From positions 5,146,001-5,210,000 of the forward strand of contig JAPVLO010000007.1 of assembly GCA_027257055.1 (NCBI GenBank): 64,000 bases of DNA, given 5' to 3'. Made by a program: the position numbers and the translations under genes. The stretch comes from Cephalopachus bancanus (lineage: Eukaryota > Chordata > Mammalia > Primates > Tarsiidae). The notes under the pieces were generated by a model. The model worked only from the letters and a program-made list of their open reading frames with translations, made no database searches and was not told the DNA's origin. Positions within the stretch are counted from its first letter, which is position 1. Each line of letters begins with the position of its first letter. This document shows positions 45,001 through 56,263 of the stretch, piece by piece.

Positions 45001-45560
45001 GGAGGGAGTGAGAGAGAGAGAGGGAGGGAGGAAAGAAGGGAGGGAGAGGAGAGAGGGGGGAGAGAGAGGGAAGAAAGAGGAGAGAGGAGAGAAAGGAGAG
45101 AGAAAAAGAAGAGAGAGGAGAGGGAGGAGAAAGGAGAGAGAGGAGAGAGAGGGGAGAGAAAAGAGGGGAGAGAGAGAGAAGGAGAGAGAACAAGAGAAAG
45201 AGAGATGGGGGGGAGAGAAGAAGGGAGAGGGAAGAGAGAGTAATGAGACAGAGAGAAAGAGAAAGGAGAGAGGCACGAACAGAGAGAGAGAGAGTGAGAG
45301 AAGTGAAGAGACAGAGAGAAGGGGAGAGAGGGAAGGAGAGCAAGAAGGAGAGAGAAGAAGGGAGGAGAAGGGAGAGGAGCGGAAAGAGAGAGAGGGATGG
45401 ATAGAGGGAGAAGGGAAGAGAGGGAAAGGAGAGAGAAGAAAAAGAGAAAAGGGGAAAGGAAGAGAGAGGAAGAGAGAGTAACATACAGGAGGAATGGAGG
45501 GAGGGAGGGAGGGAGAGAGAGAGGAAAGAGAGAAGTAGAGACTGGAGGGAGGGGAAGAGA
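45001..45560. repeat. long polypurine (GGAGA/GAGAGA) tract
   Basis: About 560 bases are over 95% purine on the plus strand, built from GAGAGA, GGAGAGAG, GGGAGAAG and GGAGGGA units, with only scattered C/T. The 217-, 171- and 165-codon frames over it (Ser/Leu/Phe/Pro on minus, Arg/Glu/Gly on plus) follow from the base composition and are not genes. Confidence 0.96.
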
Positions 45561-46416
45561 GCCAGTATGCCAGAGTGAGAAACTTCACAGGAAGGAAAGC
45601 GGAGGCGGAGGCCCTTGAGGGTTCCAGTTCAGAACACCCACACTTTCAGACAATGTCATTTTTGGTGGACCAGAATTTCAGCATTTGAAGGACACTGGGC
45701 CTGAAGGGGCTGAGCTGGCAGAAAGGCACTCCTCTCTCATCCCTGTGGCTTGGCTGATTTTTCTCTCCAGACACAAAGTCAACAGACATACGGTGTGTTT
45801 ATGGCACTTCTTAGCACTGTACTCAGTGGGGAGAGGGGGGAGCTAACACATATCCCTTTGGCACAGTGGATTTCATGGCTAGTTTATAGAATGCAGACTT
45901 CTCAAATAAAGTACATTATTCATTATGTGGGGGGCTGCCATCATCAAAAGATGCCACAAATCAAAACTGAATAGAAAGACATTGCTCTTGTGTTATTTGC
46001 TTTGGGTCTTTTAATATTTTCAAAGATACTGAAAATAAATTATATTAGGAAGCAGGTTTCTAAAATGGCAGTGAAGAGCCCTAAGTTTACAACCCAGCCC
46101 TGCAGCCTGCACTTCTGACATGATGTGCTGAAATGCTCTATCATGCTATAAAGTTGCATCCAGGGTGGGAGCGACAGACGGCACTGGAGCGTTTGCTGCC
46201 AGAGTCGCCACAGCAGGGATTTTCTTAATAGGACATATAAAAATGCCCTTGGCGGGATCAAAAAAGGAAAAAGGAGAAAAGATAAAAAGAGAATTCTTTT
46301 TTTAAAAAGAACGTTGAAAGTAATCATAATTATGCTTTAAAGAGAGGGTTTGATTGCTTAACTGAAGTCACCCAGGGCATAATGATCATAAAACTCACCT
46401 CTCTTTCCTTCCTAGT
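45561..46416. other. single-copy stretch, nothing recognised
   Basis: No repeat or exon recognised. AT-rich from 45990 to 46330. Confidence 0.4.
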
Positions 46417-46517
46417 CAGTGGAGCCTTCTTAATCATCTAAAAATATGAGGGCAGCTCTCCCAGCCCGAGTGAATCAATGATGTTTACTACCCCGAAGGT
46501 ACTGCATTTCTTTTGTA
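46417..46517. repeat. apparent source of the segment copied into 47912-48008
   Basis: This single-copy sequence (CAGTGGAGCCTTCTTAAT..., TGAATCAATGATGTTTACTA..., AAGGTACT...TTCTTTTGT) is repeated with a few differences at 47912-48008, inside an ERV LTR 1.5 kb downstream, in the same orientation. It is in its own unique context here, so it is probably the source. Confidence 0.85.
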
Positions 46518-46846
46518 TCAAAGAATACCAATAATAACACCCTATTCCATGACAAAATAACATCACATCGAGCAGATGTTTTCTGAAATCCAGGAAGTGG
46601 AGGAAGTTTAAAACTCCTCCTCGGTGGCTGTCAGCAGACAGCCATAGTCTTTGCAGCGAAGCGGAGTCGCCCGAGAGAGAGACCCTGGTGCTTTACTACA
46701 GCAGAATCCAGGAAGAGACGCCATAAAAAGATGGAGCAGCCAGTGGAACAGACAGGGACAAAAGTCCCAGCATGTGGTTCTGCACTCAGAGCCAGCCCAC
46801 CAAAATCTCCCTTCTTGCCCACTGCACAGCTGTGAAAAACAGTGGG

Positions 46847-46899
46847 GTGTGTTTGTGTGTGTGTGAGCGCGCACAGGCGCGTGCACGTGCATGTGCAAC
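46847..46899. repeat. alternating purine-pyrimidine tract (Z-DNA candidate)
   Basis: GTGTGTTTGTGTGTGTGTGA is followed by GCGCGCACAGGCGCGTGCAC and GTGCATGTGCA. This is about 50 bases of near-continuous purine-pyrimidine alternation including CG steps. It is immediately followed by a GA-rich tract (46906-46970). Confidence 0.85.
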
Positions 46900-46905
46900 A
46901 GAGAA

Positions 46906-46970
46906 CGGGAGAGAGAGAAGAGAAGAGGGGAAGGAGAGAAAGAAGAAGAACGAAAGAGAAGGGAGGAAAG
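46906..46970. repeat. short polypurine tract
   Basis: GAGAGAGAAGAGAAGAGGGG and AAGAAGAAGAACGAAAGAGA; nearly pure purine on the plus strand. Confidence 0.9.
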
Positions 46971-47248
46971 TGTCACTTTATTAAATTATTCATTAAATAT
47001 ATTTATTAAAGTCACTTTAGCAAAATCATACAGCCATGGTAGACTTCCCCCCGCAATGTATTTTATTACAAGATCGCAGAACTGGGAACTACAAGCAATC
47101 TGCTAGATGAACCAGAAATACAGCTTCCTGCTCATGAGTGAAATCATGCTGCCCACTGGTTACATGAGTAAAATGAGAACTCCTAAAATAGGTTATTTTT
47201 GGAAATGAACATGTTTGGAGAAAACAGCGCACTAGCTGAGATAAAACA

Positions 47249-47437
47249 CAGCCTGGCCAACATAGCAAGACCCTGGTTCCACAAATACAAAATTTTTTTA
47301 AAAAAAATTGCCAGGCATGGTGACACCTGTTGTTTTAACTACTCAGGAAGCTGAGGTGAGAGGATCACTTGAACCCAGGAGTTCAATACTGCAGGGAACT
47401 ATGATCATGCCAGTATACTCCAGCCTGGGCCACAGCT
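47249..47437 (+). mobile_element. Alu fragment truncated at both ends
   Basis: Starts in the left arm at ACAGCCTGGCCAACATAGCA; linker ACAAAATTTTTTTAAAAAAA; right arm to CAGTATACTCCAGCCTGGGC. The A-tail is absent and the sequence passes straight into the LTR, so the 3' end was lost. Confidence 0.87.
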
Positions 47438-47439
47438 GG

Positions 47440-48130
47440 CCCTGGGCCAGCTGGGTAGTAGCAACACGCTGTGGGGTGGCAGGTTTGGGTCATATAGTAT
47501 CAGTCCACAGCCAGAAGGGTTGGGGATTTGAGACTAAGGTCAGCCACACAGGCGACAAATCATGCTTACATGATGGAGCCCCAAATAAAGAATTGACACC
47601 GAGGCTCTATGAGCTTCCCTCATTGGCAACGTTCCATGCATACTGTCCCACACCTTGCTAGGAGAAGAGCACAGCCCCAATTCCATGGGGCGAGGATATC
47701 AGAATCCCTGTTTGGTTCCCTCCTGACACTGCCCTATGCCCCTTCTTTCCTTGGCTGATTTTAATCTGTGTCCTTTCCCTGTAATTAAATGTAACCATGA
47801 GTATAACGTCTTTTAGAAAGTTCTGTGTGTCCTTCTAGAGAATAATTGAGCCTGAGGGTGATTTGGGGAATCCTTGAACTTGAAATTGCTTATGAACTTG
47901 AAATTCCTATTCAGTGGAGCCTTCTTAATAATCTAAAAAATCTTATGGCATCTCTCCCAGACCTTGTGAATCAATGATGTTTATTACCCCAAAGGTACTT
48001 CTTTTGTGAGTCTTTCTAGAGAATAATTGAGCCTGAGGGTGATTTGGGGAATCACTGAACTTGAAATTGATGTCAAGGGGAGGTGGGTCTTTGGGACTGC
48101 TGCCTCTAACTTTTTAGTCATCTAACATCA
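47440..48130 (+). mobile_element. endogenous retrovirus LTR with start of internal region
   Basis: LTR-like blocks: AAATCATGCTTACATGATGG, GAGCCCCAAATAAAGAATTG, GAGCTTCCCTCATTGGCAAC, GCTGATTTTAATCTGTGTCC, CCCTGTAATTAAATGTAACC and CATGAGTATAACGTC. The LTR end TCTAGAGAATAATTGAGCCT appears twice. After the second copy come TTGAAATTGATGTCAAGGGG and GGGTCTTTGGGACTGCTGCC, in the place expected for a tRNA primer-binding region and leader. No retroviral gene follows. Class and family unresolved. The LTR is split by the duplication described at 47825-48069. Confidence 0.65.
47825..48069. repeat. 64-bp direct repeat enclosing a copied-in 117-bp segment
   Basis: Copies at 47825-47888 and 48006-48069 share GTG-GTC-TTCTAGAGAATA and TTGAGCCTGAGGGTGATTTG through TGAACTTGAAATTG, with only a few differences. 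Between them, 47889-48005 carries a short echo (ATGAACTTGAAATTC) and then about 97 bases matching 46417-46517. The structure is that of a templated insertion with duplication of its target. Confidence 0.9.
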
Positions 48131-48549
48131 CACAAACTATACATATGATGGTTGTGGGGGCACTGCTGGAGGAAAACTAAAGACTGCATGTGTGGGAAGT
48201 CTTCTTGCTCTCTGTGGAAAGCAGCGTGTATGACTATGGTATGTACAAGTTGTCAGTGGTAGCTCAAAGTGCAAGGGCATGGAGGGGAGGGAATATACTA
48301 TTTCTTATCACACTCGAGACAAATGTTTTAGAGCAGTGGCCACAGAGTTCCCCCCAAGAATCAAGAGTGCAGAGATATTAAGTGTTTGTACTGTAAAAAT
48401 TCACACACAAAAAAACCCAGTCAAAATGGAAGCCTGGTACTTAGTAAGGGTTGAACACATCAGGTCAGTGAACTGAATGACACAAGATGCTCTTCCTCAG
48501 TATTTATTTGTTTGATTTAGGAGAACTGGTCATGACTTTGAGAATCTGT
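48131..48549. other. single-copy stretch, nothing recognised
   Basis: No family recognised; may include decayed ERV internal sequence next to 48130. Confidence 0.35.
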
Positions 48550-48722
48550 AGCTATGCGACCCTAGGCAAGGAAACTCCCCACTTGGAGACCAGTTTCTTC
48601 ATCTGTGAAACAGAGATGATTTCAACTCCTATAGCTTGTTTACTGGAATTAACTGAAATCATCTTTGCAATGGTTTGTTGGAAAAACCTGGCACATAGTA
48701 AGCACTCAGAATGGCAAATGTC
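48550..48722 (+). mobile_element. MIR SINE
   Basis: GCTATGCGACCCTAGGCAAG, CAGTTTCTTCATCTGTGAAA, CAGAGATGATTTCAACTCCT and CCTGGCACATAGTAAGCACT follow the MIR order from the 'gtgaccttgggcaagt' block to the 3' end. Confidence 0.85.
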
Positions 48723-49032
48723 ATTAAAATCAGTGAGAACATCACATTGCTTTGCTGGGAAAAAAGAAGCAGAGATAGGAATTTCAAAACTGAGAAAATG
48801 TTTCTAGCAGCTGTCAGGAAACGATAGTGTGGTGGTCACTCCAGTCAGGCCTACTAGGAGAGATGAATTCTCCATGCATCTGAACCACAATGAAGATGCT
48901 GCAGTCTCTAATCTGTGGCATGTGTCTTCAGTCACAGATGATAGATAGTGCTGGAATTGGACTGAGTCATCTGCCCTGTAAGTCTTTTCATCATGTGATG
49001 TCCTACTTATCTATGTTAAGAGGAATATTATT

Positions 49033-49343
<311 letters not shown>

Positions 49344-50993
49344 AAATATTATCTAAGAGGACTACAGTAAAGTCAACTGTCTTGGTAAAGACAACCCAGC
49401 TGTGTTCACATGTTGTCAAACATCTGGAGAGAAGCCTCAAGAAAGCATTTGAGTCAAACAGCCTAACATTTGAGCCTGTATGAAGAGAGACTCTGCTTGG
49501 TGCTTTGTAAATTCCTCACTAAACCTGTACCCTTTCTGCTGGCTGTTGGGGTATGAGATGGCCACAGGGATAAGTAAATGGAGAGCCACATTTCCCTGGG
49601 TGCTCAGGAGCATGTGACATCAGCCCACATGATAAATTCACTTGTGATGCACTTTCAAAATTAAAAACTGTCAGAGGAATATTCAATCTCATTGCCTGGA
49701 GGCCATTCCAAACAAGATGCGTTCTTCACCTGCAAACCTGTGGTAGGCAAAGGAACTTGGAAACCAGCTCATGGACAGTGTCAGAAAATCGACATTCATC
49801 CCTCCTCCCCCAAAGAGTCATATTTTATTCCCTACAAAATAATACACCAGATTTGAGAATTGATTATTTTGGCTTATGGTTTCTAACAATTCCCCAGGGT
49901 CAGAATAAAAAGTAACCTTCACAAGCATGACACTTGCACATATGTGAAGATCAAGTTCAAAATTACTTGCAAGGGTTGACAAAAACAAAAACCGAGAGAT
50001 AAAGAGTCAAAATTAAAAAGGTAGCTGTTTAACTTCATTACTGACAACAGTTCAGACAAATGGCCACCATGCTGCCAGCAGCCCCTCTAGGTTCATTTGA
50101 CCACCTTCATGTAAAATCAATATGTCCGAACGATTTACAGGTGGGGCTACCATACGTATTATCCAGTGTGCTGAGCCTTGCCACGCCAGGGCTCATCATC
50201 TTTAAGATAATAGAAGGACAACATGATTATCATGGGTGAGTACATTGGCTACGAAATACCTCACATGTTTGAAGAGGGAGGAAATACAGGAGCAGATTTT
50301 TTAAAAATTCCAAGTTTGATACCCATTTCTTCCTCTGCATTATCAGACTGCCCTGGAGAGTGTTTTGGGCAATGCATAATTCTCACTGAAATCCCATTCT
50401 TCCTGGATGCTATGCTAAAAATTGGAAAGCAGCAGGTTAGCTGTTCTCATGTCATCAAATGTGGACTCTCCAGCAAGTTCTCTGACAGATTCCTTCCTTG
50501 TTCTCAGAGGGACAGGAAAACACACTACGCCAGATTGGAGTCCCTGCGGACGGTCCCCAGGGATGTTCAAACACGCCTTTCTTTTTTTTTTCCCTGCAAA
50601 TGGCCATTTAATTTTGGTTGTCATTCTGATTTGAGGTTGATCACATGCTGTAAGAATTAAATCAGGTATTGTAAAAACCAGATAAATAACTACTAACAAT
50701 ATATGGTCTGCCAGTCACATCCTAGACTCCTGTGATGTCATCCACTGCAAGTTAGAACTTCTGATCAGCATTCAATAACCAGAAACATGCCTTTCAATGT
50801 GAAGGTATATGAAACTCGCACACACGTTTGTAGACCTAGGTGCAAATTTAGGGCCTGCTTAATAAAGGATCCAAATTTGGCTTTTTCAGACTCTTAGCTT
50901 ATTACACAGGGAAAATGTAAAATGCATGACTCAGAGGAAAAAGCCCTTCACCTCAATGGGCTCTTGATTTTGAAGCCAGCTTCTTTGTTCTCG
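49344..50993. other. single-copy stretch, nothing recognised
   Basis: No family recognised. A 145-codon plus frame (50223-50660) has no domain and overlaps a minus frame. Confidence 0.4.
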
Positions 50994-51227
50994 GTGAAAA
51001 TTAGTTTGGTTACAGCTCCAAGTCCACAGCAAATGGCCAGCCCCATCCCTCCACCCCCTATGGACGCTGGCAGGAGTGTCTGGGGAGGGGCTTGGGCTCA
51101 GTGAGCATGACGCATCTCACCCTGAGGACCACAGAGACGTCCAAGTCAGTTATTGGGCCGTTAATACGGCTGGATTCGAGAGACCTCCTGGTCCAGCTGG
51201 CTGCTCTGAGCTCAACTCCAAGGATCC
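50994..51227 (+). repeat. unidentified 240-bp repeat, copy A
   Basis: Runs from GTGAAAATTAGTTTGG to AACTCCAAGGATCC. It is the inverted partner of 54016-54257; shared exact blocks include TCCAAGTCAGTTATTGGG, AGAGACCTCCTGG and GCTGCTCTGAGCTCAACTCC. I estimate 85-88% identity by eye. An indel near 51080 breaks the frame that is open in copy B. The family is unknown to me. Confidence 0.9.
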
Positions 51228-52110
51228 AGGGAGAGCATTTGTGTCCAAAATTGCCCAAATCAATTAACCTTCGCTGGTATTATTCACTGCTCAGGGACAA
51301 GATGCTGTATGCACAAGCAAAACGATGTCTTGGCCTGTCATCAGGCAGGGCCCTCAGAGGTAATAATCAACCGGGATATTCTGGTCACTGGTCTCAGAGT
51401 GGACTGTCATTTCCCAGCTAAATTATAGGGACAGCATTAAATTATCCCCTGCCCCAAACGCAGCCCAGAACACACTCCAGACACTCTTTATATTCAGTCT
51501 TGGTTCCAGATGCAGGATCATAGGGTCACGAATCCCTTGGTTTTTTATTTTAATGTCCCATTCTAGCTTTCCTGTTCTATTCCTCTCTCTGTCTGCAGCA
51601 GGGCTCATCCAGCTTGCAGTGCCTCTTCCTGTCACTGGTCAGGGACCTAGCATACCAGGTCTCCTAGCAAGTGACATATTCTGGACCCGCAAGTCTACTA
51701 GATGAAAACAACCTAGCCCCACTAATTCAAAGTCACTGTAGCCATTCGCTCATGGACATGATGACATCAGTATGGGAATGACCTGTGGAGGAGAAGGTCC
51801 TTACCAGGAGATTACAGTCAGGAAAATGCAGGTTCAAATCCTTCCTTCATCACTTACCTGGGACCAAGACGGCCTCAAGGGTCCCCTTAGCTTGACTGTA
51901 CTTGAGACAGATTCCTTCTTGACTATCAGCCCCTGACCTCCTGGTCCCCTAGATCGCCTCCCTGGAAACATCCTCCTTCCTTTCTACCAGCTCACCCTGG
52001 TGCTTAAAATCCTTCCTGCCTTGTGTTTCGGAAAGTCATGTCAAGTCTCTAAGTCTCTCTCCCCTGTTGCAATAGTCTTGAGTAAAGTCTTTCCAGCCTG
52101 TGTGTTTTCT
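51228..52110. other. single-copy stretch with a possible MIR trace
   Basis: GAAAATGCAGGTTCAAATCC followed by TTCCTTCATCACTTACCTGG at 51822-51861 resembles the MIR 5' block 'gacctgggttcaaatcctggctctgccacttac'. Nothing else recognised. Confidence 0.4.
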
Positions 52111-52120
52111 TTTTGGTTTT

Positions 52121-52403
52121 GTTTTTTTGAGACAGGGTCTCCCTCTGTCAACCAGGTTGGAGTGCAGCAGCATAATCATGGCTCACTGTAGCTTCGAAGT
52201 CCTGGGCTTCAGCGATCCTTCCACCCCAGCCTCCCGAGTAGTTGAGACTACAGGTGCACTAATTATTATTATATTTTTTTTTTTTGTAGAGATGAGGTCT
52301 CGCCAAGTTGCCCAGGCTGGTCTCAAACTCCTGGGCTCAGGCAATCCTCCTGCCTTTGTCTTCCAAAACGCTGGAATTATAAGCATGAACCACCATGCCC
52401 GAC
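52121..52403 (-). mobile_element. old Alu dimer (antisense)
   Basis: GTTTTTTTGAGACAGGGTCT, AACCAGGTTGGAGTGCAGCA, GTAGAGATGAGGTCTCGCCA and CTCCTGGGCTCAGGCAATCC, ending CCACCATGCCCGACT. The linker holds a ATTATTATTATA-T-run expansion near 52262. Moderately diverged. Confidence 0.9.
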
Positions 52404-54015
52404 TATTCTTTTAAAGTGATTTTGCTATTTTCAGAATACATAAGCAGGAAAACATTCAGAAATCCTTAGAATTGTTACGTGCCCTGATTTAACCAACAAG
52501 TAAGAATAAATTTTCATCAGAACCAGTTGTTTGCATATAAACAAGTCTCCTCCACCTCTGGAGGTCCACAGCTACTCTGACCAGCCCTCCCCAGGAAGGA
52601 TGCTCGGATGATCTGGGCCAGCACTAGGCTTAAGAGGTCTTACAGGACTTTATCTTTAAGAGGACTCCTGTGAAATCAACAGAACTTCAGCAGAAAGTTC
52701 TCATCTGCCACAAGATTTTGGAAAGGCTGGGAGACGAAGTTTTCCCTTTCTCCTCATGCCCTCCATCCGCTGGCTTCACAAAGCCACAGCACTGCCCTAC
52801 ACGGGTTAATTTCGGATTTATTCATTAATCCAGCTGACACCCATCCTTGTCAATGTCCCAGTCAGGAAGTCTCACCATGGCGCGATGATTCCAAGTGCAC
52901 GTGCCATGCTGGACACTGACTGAGGAGGATTAGAAGCGGCAAGCCTTTTGTCAACTCCATCTTTAACAGGCATCTTCATTTTTCATGCACTTTGCCACCG
53001 GGTTGCACGTGGACTGCAGGCCCGGGAAGGCACGCGGCATTCGGGTGCTCCGGGCAGCACAGCACTGGGTAATCTCTCTCTCTCATCGCTTGCTAGTCAA
53101 GTGTAAAGAGAGCCTGTGCTCACTCAATGAGATGCCCCTGCAAACCTCACGCGTCTCCAGCGGGGATGATTCCAGGTCAGCGCACAGGTTAAGTGAACAA
53201 CCTCACAAATGTGGAAATAACACAGGACGACAAGGCGCCAATTCCAGAGGGCAGCAGCTTAGGGAGAAAGGAAATCAGCCCCTGCCCCGCCTCAGGCCTG
53301 TAGGCCCGCAGGCTGTCTCTTCCACTCTCACATAGGTACCGCGTCCATGTCCATGTCACAGGGCCTCACACCTGGGCTCTGCATCCAGGCATTTGGAAAG
53401 AAGCCTCCTCCTGGGGCCTGCAGCCTCTTCCTTCCAGAGGAAGAAAAGTCACTTTCAATTTCCTACAAAGATATTGTGTGAGGCTCCTCCCCGCCGCTGA
53501 TGTGTCAGGTTCTGACAGTCAATATGTTAGTTTTCAGGGAACGAATGTAGTTCATTAACCCTGCATGCCTGACAATTAGGAGACAGTGTCTGCGAAGCTC
53601 TGCTTTTCTTAATCCTCCTCTTAATTGCAGGGAGGATGAAAGGCGGGCTTCCTTGCTGGACTTCTTGTGGTAAGCTCGGCCAGAGCGATTCTGCATGTCT
53701 TAACACTTGCTTCCCAGATTGCCAGTATTATCTTCCAAGTAATTTGTGTAAAGCTGGGGGGAGAGGAGGGGATATAGCATTGACGTTTTAAAGTTCTGAT
53801 TTGGATATAGGTGTGTCTACAAACACAGTCAAGTTCTGCATTGGAGCCTGGTCCTCGGTGAATTCTGATCAGTAATGACCCTGGAAATGGGGGCTGAGAC
53901 TGGGGCAGGAACTGCTGTCAGGACAGCCTGGGTTTCGATGTGGGGGATCAGACCTAAGGGAGAGCCAGAGTATGCAGCCTGAACTGGTGCACATTCACCG
54001 GGGAATACCAATAGT
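52404..54015. other. single-copy stretch, CpG-moderate, possible conserved element
   Basis: No repeat or gene recognised. CpGs are more frequent at 52990-53070 than elsewhere but not island-dense. The part 53440-53760 is free of any repeat I know and has a mixed, non-degenerate texture; it is a candidate for a conserved non-coding element only by that impression. Confidence 0.35.
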
Positions 54016-54257
54016 ATCCTTGGAGTTGAGCTCAGAGCAGCCAGTTGAGCCAGGAGGTCTCTTGGATCCAGCTGTATTAATGACCCAATAACTGACTTGG
54101 ACATCTCTGCAGTCCTTGGGGTGAGATGCATCATGCTCACCGAACCCAGAGCCCCTCCCAAGCAAGAATGGAGGCTCCTGCTGGTGTCCATAGGGGCTGG
54201 AGGGACGGGGCTGGTTATTCGCTGTGGACTTGGTGCTGTTACCAAACTAATTTTCAC
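54016..54257 (-). repeat. unidentified 240-bp repeat, copy B (inverted)
   Basis: Reverse-complement partner of 50994-51227. On the minus strand it sits in a 142-codon frame (53829-54257) beginning MKISLVTAPSPQ. Copy A keeps VKISLVTAPSPQ and, after a frame change, SKSVIG.LI.LD.RDLL. Many residues differ between copies, so purifying selection is not obvious. It may derive from a retroelement gene or an old dispersed repeat; I do not recognise it. Confidence 0.9.
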
Positions 54258-56263
54258 AGCAGCAGTGTTAAAACAGCCGGATCCCCATGGAGGCAGATGT
54301 GCTCCCGGATGACCTCACCAACCCCCAGCCCTCATCCCTGAGACCTGCTCCAGCCTGAAGCCAGGTTTAACACCCACCACTCCCTTTCTCAAAAGGAGCA
54401 CCTTCTCTGCAGGAGGCTAGCCAATTCTGCCACCCAGGGGTCCCTCGGATACCCATTTAACATGTTTCCCCTGACAGGTGCCACCTCACCACTTGGGGAC
54501 ATCTCCACACACACCTGGACGGGCCGCCTGGCCTCTGCAGCCTCAGCAAACCTCTTCCCAACCCAGATCCCAGGCTCTAGACCCAGACCCCTGTGGAAAC
54601 AGGCAGCCTCCAACACAGGTGGGACCACCCGCTGTACCTCCTAAGAGGGCAAAACTGGGATCCTCCCCTCCCCAGCTGCTCCCAGGAGGCCAGGTGGCAA
54701 AGGAACCACTTGGCTCCTAGGCCAGGTGAGAGCAGCAAGTCTCATTCTCAGGTCAGCTGGGCACACCTGCATTCCTTAAAGGGACACCGCACCCTTTGCT
54801 GCAGAACAGTGACGTTAGGAAGAGGTGCTCACGTTGGTCACAGGTCTCCCTTCCTTGGTGCCAGAGCTGAGGTGCCATTGCCCATTGTGGGCACCCAATA
54901 TCAGTGCTAGCTGCATGCTGGCCAGGGTACAGTGCTTCCAACACCTTCGCTCCTTAAGTTTCACACCTGTGCGCAATCACTTAACAAACACGGATGGACC
55001 CTCTCCTCAGAGATAAACGACTGATGGGAAAAGCATGGTCTCAGATCCCGGTGTCAGCCTCTGCTTGACACAAAGGCAGTTTCCTGGGTCTTCACCCACC
55101 CAGTCCCCAATCATTCTGCAAGTGGTTCCTGGAGTGTGAGACCCAGAGGGGTTTCCCTGTGGGCCCTGGGGCCAGCTTGGGCGGGGGCTCCATTGGGCAA
55201 TGTATCAGGCACAGCACAAAGGCTCTGTCAGTTGCCGTCATGTGACCTTCCACAGGTCACAGTTCTCGCCTCCCTTTTCTCACCTCTGCATGGTGTGGGG
55301 TACAAGGAGCTGCCTTCTAAGAAGTCCTGAACTCAGTCTCCAACGTGTACATGTAAAACTAGGTGAAGTGACTTCTGCCTCAGAGACCCTGGGTTAACTC
55401 TTGGTGCTTCAACAACTACAGAAAGAGACCAGAGGGCAGAAAACCCTGAGTGTTCTTCCCAGTGTGCCCCAGGCTATCCCATTAACCACATCTTGGACAT
55501 CTTCCCCATGGCTGTCCCACTATCTTGTCTGTGCCACCTCTCCTGCACTTGCTAGGAGCATCTTCTCTGAAGCACTTGTCCCATGTGGGAATCCTCTTAG
55601 GAGCTCGATGAACTGCTGACACTGGGGTCCTGGGGGCCCAAGCACCACCAGCTCTCCACATGATTCTGATATGTGACTAGTGAAGAGCTATGCTTGTGAT
55701 TAGATGGAGGTCCAGGGGTAGGACTCTCTGATCACTGCTGCCTTGTGCCTGTTCCTGGCTGGGACCCAATAGTCAAATACTGACCTAATCCCACAAGCAC
55801 ACATAAAGCCCAAGGCAGAGATTCTCACTCATAAATTTATGTCTGACCACCACGGACTGAGAACTGAGATACAGTGACACTCAGTGTGGCTGCCTGGTCC
55901 CACAGGACCAAAATTCTAGAGAAAGTAATGGCCAAATAAGCCCTAGAGAGGCTCAGTCCACCGGGCAATGCCAGCCTGTGAGGCAGAGATTGAGATGGGG
56001 CCACCAGAAGCCCCTCCAGGGGACAGTGTGAACTACAAACTGATGACCAAAAAGAGTCAGCCAGTGGGAGGTCTGGATGAGAAGTTTCCAGGAAGAACAG
56101 AAATGCAAGGGCCCAAAGGTGAGACTGAACTTGCTGGGCTCCAGAAAAAAAAAAGTGGGGCCATCCGGAGCACAGATGTAGGAAGAACAGGAGAGGCAGG
56201 AGGTGTGTGGACAGGATAAGTGAGAGCCAGGGCCAGTGGCTGACCCTGCCAGGGCTTCACCCA
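54258..56263. other. 2-kb single-copy stretch
   Basis: No gene recognised. A weak MIR trace lies at 55235-55320 (CATGTGACCTTCCACAGGTC) and a weak MER5-like trace at 55640-55690 (CCACATGATTCTGATATGTG). Frames of 80-115 codons overlap on both strands. Confidence 0.35.

Noticed and set aside
44935..45588. 217-codon minus-strand frame rich in Ser/Leu/Phe/Pro
   Set aside because: It translates the polypurine tract backwards; the same bases give open frames on both strands. No domain.
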